Shown piece by piece: positions 34,587 through 43,814 of a DNA stretch of 64,000 nucleotides. Every line of letters starts with the position of its first letter. Within the stretch, counting starts at the first letter, position 1. The stretch comes from Isoptericola chiayiensis (lineage in GTDB: Bacteria; Actinomycetota; Actinomycetes; Actinomycetales; Cellulomonadaceae): the NCBI RefSeq assembly GCF_013149805.1, contig NZ_JABEZT010000005.1, positions 148,420 through 212,419 of the forward strand. The letters are read 5' to 3'. A program made the translations under genes and the position numbers. The notes below the pieces were generated by a model, which was not told where the DNA came from, made no database searches, and saw only the letters and a list, made by a program, of their open reading frames with translations.

Positions 34587-36638
34587 TCAGGACACGCTGC
34601 GGTCCTCGGCGGGAGCCTCGACGACGGCGACCACCCGCGGCTCGGTCAGCACGGTCCGCCGACGGCGACGCCGCACGCGTCGGACCAGGAGCCAGGCGCC
34701 CAGCACCAGCAGCGCGAGCACGAGCACCACACCGGCGACGACGGCGACGCCGACGCCGGTGGCGCGGTCGGCCTGCTCACCGGTCTCGGTCGCGAGCCGC
34801 TGCGCCTGCTCGAGCTCGCCGTCGGACAGCGCCCCGCGCGCCGCGGCGGCCAGGGCGTCGACCTCGAGGATCCGCTGCCCGAGCTCCGTGACCGGGTCCT
34901 GCTCGGTGTCGACGCTCCGCGAGACGGCACCGACCTGGTCGATCGACGTGGCGGCCAGCGTCAGCGTGGGGACCAGCGCGGCGTACTCCTCGTCGTCGTC
35001 CGCCTGCTCGTACGCCGCTCGGACGTCGTCGGGCACGGCCAGCCCGGCCGCCTCCGACGTGCGCTGGACCTCGGCCGCGAGGCCCGGCGCGCCGTCGATC
35101 TGCTCGGTGCGGGTGGCGGCCAGGTCGAACTGCCAGCGGCTCATCGCGGTGCGCAGCCCGAGCGGGGGCGTCCAGGGGCCGTCGGCGTCGTCGGTCGCGG
35201 CGTAGGACTCGCGGGCCTCGGCCCGTGCGGAGAGCTGCTTCTTGCCGTCGGAGGTCAGCACCCACCGGCGCAGCACCTTCGCGGCGCCGTCACCGGCGTC
35301 GTGCGCGTCCAGCAGGTCGACGAACCGTCGCCAGTCGGTGGTGGCGCGGAGCTGGCGCGGGCTGTCGGGGGCGGCGTAGGCGCTGTTGCCGGCGTACACG
35401 TCGGCGACGAACGCCGCGAACGCCTCGTCGTCGAGTCCCGCGGTGAGCTTCTTGGTCGCCGTGTAGGACGCGTCGTAGCCGTACGCCTCCGCTTCGCCCT
35501 CCAGGGTGTAGGGGCCCGCCCACCGGGCGAGGGGGAAGGCGACGTCCGCCCGGCGGCGCGGTGCCGGGCGCTCCTCGGCGTCCGCCTCGATGACGGCGGC
35601 GCCCCGCTGGGCGATGACCTCGGTCAGCCCCTCGGACAACCAGCGGTCCCGGACGGTGTCGTCGTTGATCCACGCGTGGGTGAGCTCGTGCAGGAGGAGC
35701 CCGGGGTCGAGGCTCTCGTCGACGACGATGCGCCGCGTGTCGTCGCTGAACCAGCCGCCGTAGCCGAGCACGTTGGGCGAGGCGTCCTCGCGGACCTCGT
35801 CGACGCTGGCGGGCCAGTCGCTGCCGACGAGCTCGGCCAGCGCGGGGATGCCCTGCTCGACCTGGCGGGCGGCGAACCGGGTCCACCTCTCGTCCCCGGG
35901 GAAGCTGCTCAGCGTGATCTCCTGGTCACCGACGGTGACCTCGGTGGTGTCGGCGACGTCCGGGTCACGCAACGACACGGCCGCCCAGATGCCGCCCTCG
36001 TCGGTGCGTTCGTCGAGCGTGTACACGGTCCTCTTGGCCCGGTGGTCGCGGGCGAAGGCCTCGGACGCGTCGAACCGCATCGTCTTGGGGGCGGCGATCT
36101 CGAGACTGGTCCGGCCGTCGTCGCCCGGGACCTGGGCGGCGAACGTGGCGAACCCCTTGCCGACACGGCTGCGCTGCTCGGAGCGGAACGGTGCCCCGCC
36201 GATCGTGTAGGTCCACTCGACGGTGCGGGTCCGGCCGTAGCGCAGCGGGGAGAACGTGGCCACGGCGACCTCGGTGCCGGGGTCGTCGGTGCCCTCGCGG
36301 CGCACGGTCAGCGGGTATCCGCCGCTGGTGGCGCGCAGGTCGGTGGCGGAGGCCGGGATCCCGATCGTGTACGAGTTCCAGTAGTAGTACGTGTTGCCGC
36401 GGTCCGGGGTGACGTTGGTCAGGGTCGTGGTGATCTCGGCGGTCACCCTGCCGCCGGCGCGGACCTCGTAGCGGGCGTGGCCGGTCTCGGTCAGCCCGTC
36501 GGTGGCTGCCGCCGCTCGGGGGACGGCTCCGGGGAGCGCGAGCAGGCCGACCGCCACGGCGAGCGCGAGCAGCGCGACCAGCGGGCGGCCGACGGTCCTC
36601 CCGGCGTGGCTCCGTACGGTCCGGTCGGTCTGGGTCAC
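34587..36638 (-). CDS. Exported membrane-anchored zinc metallopeptidase-like protein
   Basis: 683 residues. Signal or anchor at 17-45 (VALLALAVAVGLLALPGAVPRAAA), beta-rich N-terminal domain (46-240), then a gluzincin-like catalytic region with HELTH at 317-321 and WLSEG (Glu336) 15 residues beyond the second His. M1 peptidases have HEXXH-x18-E; here the gap is 14 to Glu336 or 18 to Glu340, so the third ligand is uncertain. A helical region and a C-terminal membrane helix (VGVAVVAGVVLVLALLVLGAWLLV) followed by an Arg-rich cytoplasmic tail complete it. Likely an extracytoplasmic peptidase; substrate unknown. Confidence 0.75.
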   Translation of the reverse strand: MTQTDRTVRSHAGRTVGRPLVALLALAVAVGLLALPGAVPRAAAATDGLTETGHARYEVRAGGRVTAEITTTLTNVTPDRGNTYYYWNSYTIGIPASATDLRATSGGYPLTVRREGTDDPGTEVAVATFSPLRYGRTRTVEWTYTIGGAPFRSEQRSRVGKGFATFAAQVPGDDGRTSLEIAAPKTMRFDASEAFARDHRAKRTVYTLDERTDEGGIWAAVSLRDPDVADTTEVTVGDQEITLSSFPGDERWTRFAARQVEQGIPALAELVGSDWPASVDEVREDASPNVLGYGGWFSDDTRRIVVDESLDPGLLLHELTHAWINDDTVRDRWLSEGLTEVIAQRGAAVIEADAEERPAPRRRADVAFPLARWAGPYTLEGEAEAYGYDASYTATKKLTAGLDDEAFAAFVADVYAGNSAYAAPDSPRQLRATTDWRRFVDLLDAHDAGDGAAKVLRRWVLTSDGKKQLSARAEARESYAATDDADGPWTPPLGLRTAMSRWQFDLAATRTEQIDGAPGLAAEVQRTSEAAGLAVPDDVRAAYEQADDDEEYAALVPTLTLAATSIDQVGAVSRSVDTEQDPVTELGQRILEVDALAAAARGALSDGELEQAQRLATETGEQADRATGVGVAVVAGVVLVLALLVLGAWLLVRRVRRRRRRTVLTEPRVVAVVEAPAEDRSVS

Positions 36639-36804
36639 GTGCGCTCCGTCGTCGTCCCTGCGCGGCCTCCTGCGGCCGCCGGCGCCGCGATCCTAGCGGG
36701 TCGCGACGAGGTCACGATTTGCTCAACGGGTGTGACTCCGGTCGCAGGGGCCCCTCCCCTGGGGTAGACCGGAAGCTGCAGGGTCTTGACAACGGGGGGC
36801 AATC

Positions 36805-37065
36805 ATGGCTACTGACGCTGGAGCGACGACCATCGCGATGTTGACCGCCTGCTCCGACCCGGACCTCGGGATCCGGTCCAGCATCGTCCAGGAGCTCCTC
36901 GACGAGGCCACGCAGGACCCGCGCCTCGCCCGGCGGATCCTGACCACCATGCTCACCGCGTCGGTGATGTCGCTGCAGGCCTACTCGGACGCGACCGAGC
37001 GCGAACCCTCCGAGGTGCTGCAGGCGCTCGGGCTGTCGTGGTCCGCGCGCACCCTCGAGGTCTAG
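36805..37065 (+). CDS. Small hypothetical helical protein
   Basis: 86 residues with GGGGGG seven bases before the ATG, a strong ribosome site. The sequence (ACSDPDLGIRSSIVQELLDEATQDPRLARRILTTMLTA) is helical and amphipathic with no membrane segment or known motif. It stands alone between divergent and convergent neighbours. Not recognised; codon use and the ribosome site support it being real. Confidence 0.65.
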   Translation: MATDAGATTIAMLTACSDPDLGIRSSIVQELLDEATQDPRLARRILTTMLTASVMSLQAYSDATEREPSEVLQALGLSWSARTLEV

Positions 37066-37084
37066 CGGTAGACGGTCGCCGGCC

Positions 37085-38203
37085 TCACCGTTCGGACTCG
37101 TGCAGCACCCGCAGCATGTTCCCGCTCGTGAGCTTGCCCAGCTCGACGTCCGACCAGCCGCGGTCCGCGAGCGCCTCGAGCAGCGCCGGATATCCGGAGA
37201 CGTCCGCAAGCTCGGCCGCGAACCCGGTGGCGCCGTCGTAGTCGCCACCGAGGCCGACGTGGTCGACGCCCGCCACCTCCCGCACGTGCTCGACGTGCGC
37301 GACGACGTCGGACAGCCGCGTGGGCGGTGCGGGCTTGCGCTCGCGCCACTCGGCGAGGAACTCGCTGAACGCCAGGTAGTCGGTGGCGCGGATCCCCTGG
37401 TCGGCGGCCGCGGCGGCGGCCTCGTCCTTCCACTCGGCGACCGCCGGGGTGACGAACTGCGGCACGAACGTGACCATGCAGATCCCGCCGTTGGTCGCCA
37501 GCCGGGTCAGGACGTCGTCGGGCACGTTGCGCGGCACGTCGCACACGGCGCGGGCGCTGGAGTGGGAGAAGATCACCGGCGCCGTGGTGGTGTCCAGGGC
37601 GGCGTGCATGGTGCCGGCCGAGACGTGGGAGAGGTCGACGAGCATGCCGAGGTCGTTCATCTCGGCCACGACCTCGCGCCCGAACTCGCTCAGGCCGCCG
37701 TGCTCGCTCGGGGTGTCCGTGGCGGAGTCCGCCCAAGGGGTGTTGTCGTTGTGCGTCAGCGTCATGTACCGCACGCCGAGCGAGCAGAAGGCGCGCAGCA
37801 CGGCCAGGGACCCGTCGATGGAGTGCCCGCCCTCGGCGCCCAGCAGGCTGGCGATGCGGCCGTGGGACCAGGCGTCCCGCACCCCGGAGGCCGTGGTGAC
37901 GAGCTGGAGCTGGTCGGAGTACCGCATCGCCATGCGGTGCACGGCGTCGATCTGCTCGAGCGTGGCGACGACGGCGTCGGGCCCGGTGATCGTGGTGGGC
38001 ACGTAGACCGACCAGAACTGCGCCCCGACTCCCCCGGCGCGCAGCCGGGGGATGTCGGTGTGGGTGCGGTCCGCCGTCGACCCGGCGATGTCGAGCACGT
38101 CCCAGTCGTAGCCGGCCTGCTCGCGCGCCTCCCACGGCAGGTCGTTGTGCCCGTCCCAGACGGGCTGCTCGGTCACGAGCTCGCGGATCCGTTCACTCAC
38201 CAT
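37085..38203 (-). CDS. Membrane-dipeptidase family (M19) zinc dipeptidase
   Basis: 372 residues. The binuclear zinc site of renal dipeptidase-type enzymes is visible: DGHNDLPW near residue 17 (H-x-D), bridging Glu in GAEGGHSID, His in LVDLSHVS and in VIFSHSSAR, and the late Asp in [10 protein letters not shown]. It hydrolyses a broad range of dipeptides, including D-amino-acid dipeptides. Followed closely on the complementary strand by the small hypothetical gene; the SulP transporter upstream is 48 nt away on the same strand. Confidence 0.93.
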   Translation of the reverse strand: MVSERIRELVTEQPVWDGHNDLPWEAREQAGYDWDVLDIAGSTADRTHTDIPRLRAGGVGAQFWSVYVPTTITGPDAVVATLEQIDAVHRMAMRYSDQLQLVTTASGVRDAWSHGRIASLLGAEGGHSIDGSLAVLRAFCSLGVRYMTLTHNDNTPWADSATDTPSEHGGLSEFGREVVAEMNDLGMLVDLSHVSAGTMHAALDTTTAPVIFSHSSARAVCDVPRNVPDDVLTRLATNGGICMVTFVPQFVTPAVAEWKDEAAAAAADQGIRATDYLAFSEFLAEWRERKPAPPTRLSDVVAHVEHVREVAGVDHVGLGGDYDGATGFAAELADVSGYPALLEALADRGWSDVELGKLTSGNMLRVLHESER

Positions 38204-38251
38204 GGCGCGACACTACGCTGAGCGCACGCAGACGGCTCGGTGCCCGGCGGC

Positions 38252-39823
38252 TCAGTGCCCGGCGCCGAGGTTCCCGGCCAGCAGGTCGAGGCGCGCCCGC
38301 GAGTCGTCGTTCAGGCCGCGGAACTCGACCGTCTTGCCCTTGGCGGCGTACTTGTGCTGGACGGCGTCCAGCGCGGCCACGGTGGAGGCGTCCCAGACGT
38401 GCGCGTTGGTCATGTCGATGACCACGTGCTGCGGGTCGCCGGCGTAGTCGAACTGGTAGACGAGGTCGTTGGAGGAGGCGAAGAAGAGCTCGCCGTCGAC
38501 GGCGTAGACACGCTCGCCGTCGTCGTCGGACGCGTCGAGGCGCTGCACCGTCGTCAGGTGGGCGACGCGCTGCGCGAACAGCACGGCCGCCACCAGCACG
38601 CCCACGATGACGCCGTAGGCCAGGTTGTGCGTCCACACGGTGACGCCGACGGTGGCGAGCATGACGACGGTCTCGGGCACCGGCATGCGGCGCAGGGTCG
38701 AGGGCTGGATCGAGTGCCAGTCGAACGTGGCCACCGACACCATGATCATCACGGCCACGAGGGCGGCCATCGGGATGATGGACACGACGTCGCCGAGGGT
38801 GACGACGAGGAGCAGCAGGAACACGCCCGCCAGGAACGTCGACAGCCGCGTGCGCGCGCCGGAGACCTTCACGTTGATCATCGTCTGGCCGATCATGGCG
38901 CAGCCGCCCATGCCGCCGAAGAACCCGGTGACCAGGTTCGCCACGCCCTGACCCCACGACTCGCGGGTCTTGTTCGAGTGGGTGTCCGTGACGTCGTCGA
39001 CCAGCTTGGCCGTCAGGAGCGACTCGATGAGTCCGACCAGCGCCATCGCCAGGGCGTAGGGCGCGATGATCTGCAGGGTCTCGAGGTTCAGCGGGACGTC
39101 CGGGAAGAACAGCGTGGGCAGCGACGACGGCAGCTCGCCCTCGTCACCCACGGTCGGCACCGCGATCGCGGCGAACACCGTGATCACGGTGAGCAGCACG
39201 ATCGCGACCAGGGGCGCCGGGACCACCGAGGTGATCCGCGGGAAGAACACCATGATCACCAGACCGGCCGCCACCATGCCGTAGATCCACCACCGGTTGT
39301 CCGCGGTGACCTTGTCGCCGAACAGGTGCGGCAGCTGGGAGGTGAAGATCAGGATGGCGAGCGCGTTGACGAACCCGACCATCACCGAGCGGGGAATGAA
39401 CCGCATGAGGCGGGCCACGCCGAGCACGCCGAGGACCACCTGGATCAGTCCGCCCAGGATTACGGTGGCGACGAGGTAGTCGAGCCCGTGGTCCCGCACC
39501 ACCGGGGCGATCACCAGCGCGATGGCGCCGGTCGCGGCGGAGATCATCGCCGGGCGGCCGCCCACGAACGAGATCGTCACCGCCATCGTGAACGCCGCGA
39601 AGAGCCCGATCTTGGGGTCGACGCCGGCGATGATCGAGAAGGCGATCGCCTCGGGGATGAGCGCGAGGGCCACGACGAGCCCGGCGAGGACCTCGGTGCG
39701 CAGCCGCGTCATCGAGCTGAAGGCCGCCCGGAAAGAGCCCGAGGACGTGGCCTCGGGCGCCCCGGAGGCGGGCTGCGGAGCGGGAGCAGGATCGGGCAGG
39801 GAGGCGCGCAGGTCGTCGGACAC
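38252..39823 (-). CDS. SulP/SLC26-family anion transporter with STAS domain
   Basis: 523 residues from a GTG at 39823 with AGAGGAAG upstream. Ten or more membrane helices; family motifs at the N-terminus (TEVLAGLVVALALIPEAIAFSIIAGVDP) and NLVTGFFGGMGGCAMIGQTMINVKVSGARTRLSTF, and a C-terminal STAS domain (VDGELFFASSNDLVYQFDY...VVIDMTNAHVWDASTVAAL). Members carry sulfate, bicarbonate or dicarboxylates. Substrate not predictable. The divergent MerR gene and shared palindrome make it a likely target of that regulator. Confidence 0.92.
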   Translation of the reverse strand: MSDDLRASLPDPAPAPQPASGAPEATSSGSFRAAFSSMTRLRTEVLAGLVVALALIPEAIAFSIIAGVDPKIGLFAAFTMAVTISFVGGRPAMISAATGAIALVIAPVVRDHGLDYLVATVILGGLIQVVLGVLGVARLMRFIPRSVMVGFVNALAILIFTSQLPHLFGDKVTADNRWWIYGMVAAGLVIMVFFPRITSVVPAPLVAIVLLTVITVFAAIAVPTVGDEGELPSSLPTLFFPDVPLNLETLQIIAPYALAMALVGLIESLLTAKLVDDVTDTHSNKTRESWGQGVANLVTGFFGGMGGCAMIGQTMINVKVSGARTRLSTFLAGVFLLLLVVTLGDVVSIIPMAALVAVMIMVSVATFDWHSIQPSTLRRMPVPETVVMLATVGVTVWTHNLAYGVIVGVLVAAVLFAQRVAHLTTVQRLDASDDDGERVYAVDGELFFASSNDLVYQFDYAGDPQHVVIDMTNAHVWDASTVAALDAVQHKYAAKGKTVEFRGLNDDSRARLDLLAGNLGAGH

Positions 39824-39982
39824 GCGGTGCTTCCTCTCGGTCGTGGCGCCGTGGGCGCACGGCGGGCCGCGAGGTGCCGCCGTCGGACGGGCCTCCCGGC
39901 CGCGGGGCAGGGCGGGGGGCGCGTCGTCGCGCGGAGGTTCGGGTGCCGCGTGACCGGTGGGTCCAGGCGCTGCGGCGGGCGC

Positions 39983-40010
39983 AACTCTACCCTCACGTGA
40001 GGGTAGAGTT
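39983..40010. promoter_or_regulatory. Perfect 28-bp palindrome, probable MerR operator
   Basis: The central 20 bases are CTACCCTCACGTGAGGGTAG and the symmetry extends to 28 bp without mismatch. It lies 34 bp upstream of the MerR ATG and 160 bp upstream of the divergent SulP start. MerR-family sites are dyads of this type, with CCCTCA/TGAGGG half-sites known for several members. Confidence 0.8.
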
Positions 40011-40043
40011 CACGTCCGTGCCCCCGGAAGCGAGAATCGGTCC

Positions 40044-40445
40044 ATGACCGCGCCGCAGACCATGCACATCGGGGCCGTCGCCGACCGTACCGGCCTGTCG
40101 CTGCGGACGTTGCGGCACTACGACGATGTCGGGCTGCTGCGCCCGTCCGCCCGGTCCGACGGCGGGTTCCGCCTCTACACGGAGTCCGACGTGGAGCGGC
40201 TCCTGCTCATCCGTCGGATGAAGCCGCTGGGTTTCTCGCTCGAGGAGATGGCCGACCTGCTCGACGTCGCCGACCGGCTCGGTGCGGGCGACGCACCTGC
40301 GACGGGCGACGCACCGCCGTCGGACGTCGACACCCTGCGCGACCGCCTCGCCGGGCACCTCGCCGCCGCCGAGGAACGCCGCACCGACCTGGCCCGCAAG
40401 CTGGACATGGCCGACGAGCTCATCGGCCTGCTGCGCGCGCTCTGA
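40044..40445 (+). CDS. MerR-family transcriptional regulator
   Basis: 133 residues from the ATG at 40044 (the frame opens earlier but only across the operator). Winged-helix region MHIGAVADRTGLSLRTLRHYDDVGLLRPSAR..GGFRLYTESDVERLLLIRRMKPLGFSLEEMADLL, then a linker and a short coiled coil (LAGHLAAAEERRTDLARKLDMADELIGLL). No conserved Cys cluster for metal sensing, so the effector is unknown. Probably autoregulates through the 28-bp palindrome and may control the divergent SulP gene. Confidence 0.9.
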   Translation: MTAPQTMHIGAVADRTGLSLRTLRHYDDVGLLRPSARSDGGFRLYTESDVERLLLIRRMKPLGFSLEEMADLLDVADRLGAGDAPATGDAPPSDVDTLRDRLAGHLAAAEERRTDLARKLDMADELIGLLRAL

Positions 40446-40449
40446 CGCC

Positions 40450-40932
40450 TCACCGGGCCGCGAGCGCCTCCAGGCGGTCCACGAACGCGGCCTGTGCCGT
40501 GACCAGCAGCCGGCGGGCGTCGTCGGGCCGCCACCAGGCGACCCGGTCGATCTCGGGTACCGCGATCGTCCTCCCGGAGCGCGGCGGCCACTCGATCTCG
40601 ACGGTGTTGCTGCGCGCGGCACCGAGGTCCGGGCCGGGGTAGGTCCACTCCCGCGCCCAGGCGAGCACCCGCTTGCCGGACCGTTGGCGGACCTCCCCGA
40701 GGTCCAGGTCGGGTCCGTCCGACGGCGGCAGGTCCAGGCCGAGCTCCTCGCCCGCCTCGCGCAGGGCGGCGTCGTGCGGGTCCTCGCCGTCGTCGAGCTC
40801 GCCCTTGAGGACCGTCCAGGCGTGGGCGTCCTTGCCCGCCCAGTACGGCCCGCCCATGTGGCCGAGCAGCACCTCGATCCCGCCGTCGGCCGGCCGGCGG
40901 AAGGGCAGCAGACCCGCACTCGTGACGGCCAC
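40450..40932 (-). CDS. Nudix hydrolase (Ap4A/MutT-like)
   Basis: 160 residues from a GTG at 40932, five bases beyond the S4 gene. Complete Nudix box: KGELDDGE-x7-REAGEELGL. The N-terminal AGLLPFRRPADGGIEVLLGHMGGPYWAGKDAHAWTVLKGE resembles Nudix enzymes acting on diadenosine or nucleotide-sugar substrates. The longer open frame upstream overlaps the S4 gene and is not supported. Confidence 0.85.
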   Translation of the reverse strand: MAVTSAGLLPFRRPADGGIEVLLGHMGGPYWAGKDAHAWTVLKGELDDGEDPHDAALREAGEELGLDLPPSDGPDLDLGEVRQRSGKRVLAWAREWTYPGPDLGAARSNTVEIEWPPRSGRTIAVPEIDRVAWWRPDDARRLLVTAQAAFVDRLEALAAR

Positions 40933-40937
40933 GGCCG

Positions 40938-41297
40938 CTACCGCCGTCGTCCGCGCAGCTTGTCGATGTCGCGGCGCTCCTTCTTGGTGGGGCGACCGGC
41001 GCCGCGCTCGCGCACGCCGACGGCCTCGCGCTCCTGCCGGGTGGGCACCGGTGGGCTCTGGTCGTCGTAGGCCTTGACCGCCAGCGGCGCGCCGACGCGT
41101 TTGGGCAGCAGCTCGCGCACGACGACGATGCGTCCGCGCAGGGGGTCGCGCCACGTCACCCGGTCGCCGACCTGCACCTGGCTGGCGGGCTTGGCCACGG
41201 TGCCGTTGATCCGCACCTTGCCGGAGCGCAGCGTCGACGCGGCGACGGACCGGCTCTTGAAGAGCCGGACCGCCCACAGCCAGATGTCGATCCGCAT
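40938..41297 (-). CDS. S4-domain RNA-binding protein (Hsp15/YrfH type)
   Basis: 119 residues. The S4 domain is at the N-terminus (MRIDIWLWAVRLFKSRSVAASTLRSGKVRINGTVAKPASQVQVGD) and a basic tail (RPTKKERRDIDKLRGRRR) follows. In E. coli Hsp15 binds stalled 50S-peptidyl-tRNA complexes. Its promoter would lie in the short 20-bp-period array at 41313. Confidence 0.92.
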   Translation of the reverse strand: MRIDIWLWAVRLFKSRSVAASTLRSGKVRINGTVAKPASQVQVGDRVTWRDPLRGRIVVVRELLPKRVGAPLAVKAYDDQSPPVPTRQEREAVGVRERGAGRPTKKERRDIDKLRGRRR

Positions 41298-41312
41298 CCG
41301 TCCACTCTGCCA

Positions 41313-41363
41313 CTACCTCGCGGTGAGGTTGCCTACCCCGCGGAGACGTCGCCTACCTCGCGA
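41313..41363. repeat. Three-unit 20-bp-period array, left border of the sugar cassette
   Basis: CTACC recurs at 41313, 41333 and 41353, exactly 20 bp apart, within GTTGCCTACCCCGCGG-like units. The third unit overlaps the 3' end of the GH3 gene and supplies its final Ala-Arg codons and TAG stop (CGCGAGGTAG on the minus strand). Same family as the array at 48297-48568. Confidence 0.85.
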
Positions 41364-43794
41364 TGACGGCGGTGGCCAGCCGCGCGTCGTCGACGCCCAC
41401 CTCGTGGACGGGCCCGGTCAGCGCGAGCCGTGCCCGCGGCGTCGCCGCACCCGGCAGCGAACGCTCGACGGCGGCCCGGACGTTGGTGATCGCACCCCCG
41501 GTGGTGTCCCGCAGGTCCGTGCCGGCGGACTCGGCGACCGCCGCCACGTGGGACCCGACCCACACCTCGACGTCCCCCGGTTCCACGACGCGCACCAGAC
41601 GGCGGTCGGAGAACGCGAACCGTGCCGCCGGCACCGCGAACGTCACCGCGGCCGACTCCCCCGCCGCGAGCGCCACCCGCTCGTAGGCGAGGAGCTGGGC
41701 CACCGGTCGGGCCACGGAGGCGACCGGGTCGCGGCCGTAGAGCTGGACCACGTCGGTGCCCGCCACGTCACCCGTGTTGGTGACGCGCACCGTGGCGGTG
41801 AACGTCCCGTCGGTGGCGACGTCGTCGTCCACCGCGAGGTCCGAGTACGAGAACGTCGTGTACGACAGGCCGAACCCGAACGGTCGCAGCGGCGTGGAGT
41901 CGGTGGAGGTCACGTCGCTCGGCCCGCCGAGCACCGGGTGCAGGTAGCTGTACGGCTGCGCGCCGGCGGAGCGGGGCAGCGACACCGGCAGGCGGCCGGA
42001 CGGGTTGACGGCCCCCGTCAGCACGCCGGCCACGGCCGCGCCGCCTTCCTCGCCGGGGAAGAAGGCCTGCACGACGGCGGACGGGGCGCGCTCGCCGTCG
42101 AGCGCCCAGTCGATCGCGTACGGGCGTCCCGACAGCACGACCATGACCACCGGGGTCCCGGTCGCGACGACCTCCTCGACGAGCCGGCGCTGCACACCGG
42201 GCAGCTCGAGGGACTCGACGTCGTTGCCCTCGCCCACGGTGCCGCGGCCGAACAGGCCCGCCTGGTCGCCGACGACGACGACGGCCACGTCGGCCGAGGC
42301 GGCGGACTCGACGGCGTCGGCGATCCCCGAGGTGTCCTCGCCGTCGACGTCGCAGCCGCGGGCATGGACGAGCGCGGGTGCCGGGACGCCGGCGCCCGCG
42401 AACGCCGGCCCCATCGCCTCGAGGACCGTGGGGATCTCGAAGCCGCGCGGGTGCTCGGGGTGGTGCGCGAGCACGTGGTTGGCGAACGAGTAGCAGCCCA
42501 TCAGGGCCTCGGCGCGGTCCGCGTTCGGTCCGAGGACGGCCACCCGGGCGGGCGGCGTCGACCAGCGGCCCAGGGGCAGCACGCCGTCGTCGGCCAGCAG
42601 CACCACGGACTCGTCGGCCAGCCGGCGCGCGACGGCGCGGTGCCGCGGGGAGTCCAGGTCCACGTCCGACGGCGGTTCACCGGTGAACGCGTCGTCGTCG
42701 AGCAGGCCCAGCTCCTCCTTCTGGGCGAGGGCCCGCAGCACGGCGCGGTCCACGAGCGCCTCGTCGACGCGGCCGGCGTGCACCGCCTCGACCAGCGGGG
42801 CGGCGAACGCGTCCCCGGTGGGCAGCTCGACGTCGAGACCGGCGGCGAGCGCCAGCGCCGCGGCCTCGCCGCGGTCGGCGGCCACACCCTGCATGACCTG
42901 CAGGAACGCGACGCCGAAGTAGTCCGCGACCACCACGCCGTCGAACCCCCACCGGTCCCGCAGGACGCCGGTGAGGTACTCGTCCGAGGAGTGCAGCGGC
43001 ACCCCGTCGACGTCGTTGTAGGACGCCATGACCGACCGGACGCCGCCGTCGCGCACCGCCATCTCGAACGGCGGCAGGTAGACGTCGGCGATCTCGCGCG
43101 GACCGGCGGAGACCGGTGCGTGGTTGCGCCCGGCCCGCGACCCGCTGTAGCCCACGAAGTGCTTGAGCGTGGCGTGCACGCCCGATCCCTGCAGGCCGCG
43201 GACGTACGCCGTGCCGACCGTGCCCACGAGGTACGGGTCCTCGGCGATGCACTCGTCGACGCGCCCCCAGCGCGGGTCCCGGATCACGTCCAGCACGGGC
43301 GCGAGGCCCTGGTGGATCCCGAGGGTGCGCATCGACTCGCCGATCAGGGCGCCCATCTCGGCGACGAGGTCCGGGTCGAACGCGGCGCCCCAGGCCAGCG
43401 GCGTCGGGAACGTCGCCGCCTGCCAGGCCGCCAGACCGGTCAGGCACTCCTCGTGCACCAACGCGGGGATGCCGAGCGTCGTCTCGGCGCGCAGCCGGCG
43501 CTGCTCGCCCCACAACCAGCGGGCCCGCTCCACCGGATCGACGGGCCGGGTGCCGTACACCCGCGTGTAGTGCCCGATGCCGTGCCGGGTGATCTCGCCG
43601 AGCCGGTCGGAGGTGGCCTGACCGGCCGCCATCTCGTCCTGCATGGGAGCCACGACGTCGCCGCCCTGGTCGAGCCAGTAGCCGACGAGCTGGGCCACCT
43701 TCTCCTCGAGACTCATCCGCGCGTGCAGCGCCGCGACGCGGTCCGAGACCTGCGGTGGGACCGGGGTGACGCCCGGGACGGCGGTGTGGGTCAT
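41353..43794 (-). CDS. Glycoside hydrolase family 3 beta-glucosidase/xylosidase
   Basis: 813 residues from the ATG at 43794, chosen because GAAGGAG lies six bases upstream; an ATG at 43818 overlapping the permease stop has no such site. GH3 core: RWGRVDECIAEDPYLVGT, KHFVGYSGSRAGRNHAPVS, and the nucleophile Asp in VVVADYFGV (S/A-D-x-x-G type). The second alpha/beta domain carries acid/base candidates around SVVLLADDGVLPL and VVVVGDQAG. A C-terminal fibronectin-III-like domain follows (FGFGLSYTTFSYSDL). There is no signal peptide, so it likely acts inside the cell on oligosaccharides imported by the linked ABC transporter. Confidence 0.93.
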   Translation of the reverse strand: MTHTAVPGVTPVPPQVSDRVAALHARMSLEEKVAQLVGYWLDQGGDVVAPMQDEMAAGQATSDRLGEITRHGIGHYTRVYGTRPVDPVERARWLWGEQRRLRAETTLGIPALVHEECLTGLAAWQAATFPTPLAWGAAFDPDLVAEMGALIGESMRTLGIHQGLAPVLDVIRDPRWGRVDECIAEDPYLVGTVGTAYVRGLQGSGVHATLKHFVGYSGSRAGRNHAPVSAGPREIADVYLPPFEMAVRDGGVRSVMASYNDVDGVPLHSSDEYLTGVLRDRWGFDGVVVADYFGVAFLQVMQGVAADRGEAAALALAAGLDVELPTGDAFAAPLVEAVHAGRVDEALVDRAVLRALAQKEELGLLDDDAFTGEPPSDVDLDSPRHRAVARRLADESVVLLADDGVLPLGRWSTPPARVAVLGPNADRAEALMGCYSFANHVLAHHPEHPRGFEIPTVLEAMGPAFAGAGVPAPALVHARGCDVDGEDTSGIADAVESAASADVAVVVVGDQAGLFGRGTVGEGNDVESLELPGVQRRLVEEVVATGTPVVMVVLSGRPYAIDWALDGERAPSAVVQAFFPGEEGGAAVAGVLTGAVNPSGRLPVSLPRSAGAQPYSYLHPVLGGPSDVTSTDSTPLRPFGFGLSYTTFSYSDLAVDDDVATDGTFTATVRVTNTGDVAGTDVVQLYGRDPVASVARPVAQLLAYERVALAAGESAAVTFAVPAARFAFSDRRLVRVVEPGDVEVWVGSHVAAVAESAGTDLRDTTGGAITNVRAAVERSLPGAATPRARLALTGPVHEVGVDDARLATAVIAR

Positions 43795-43814
43795 GGGTGA
43801 CTCCTTCTGCGCGG

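Noticed and set aside
40450-41313. Single 287-residue S4/Nudix fusion protein
   Set aside because: The upstream part of this frame is out of frame with the real S4 gene (40938-41297); the Nudix gene has its own GTG at 40932.
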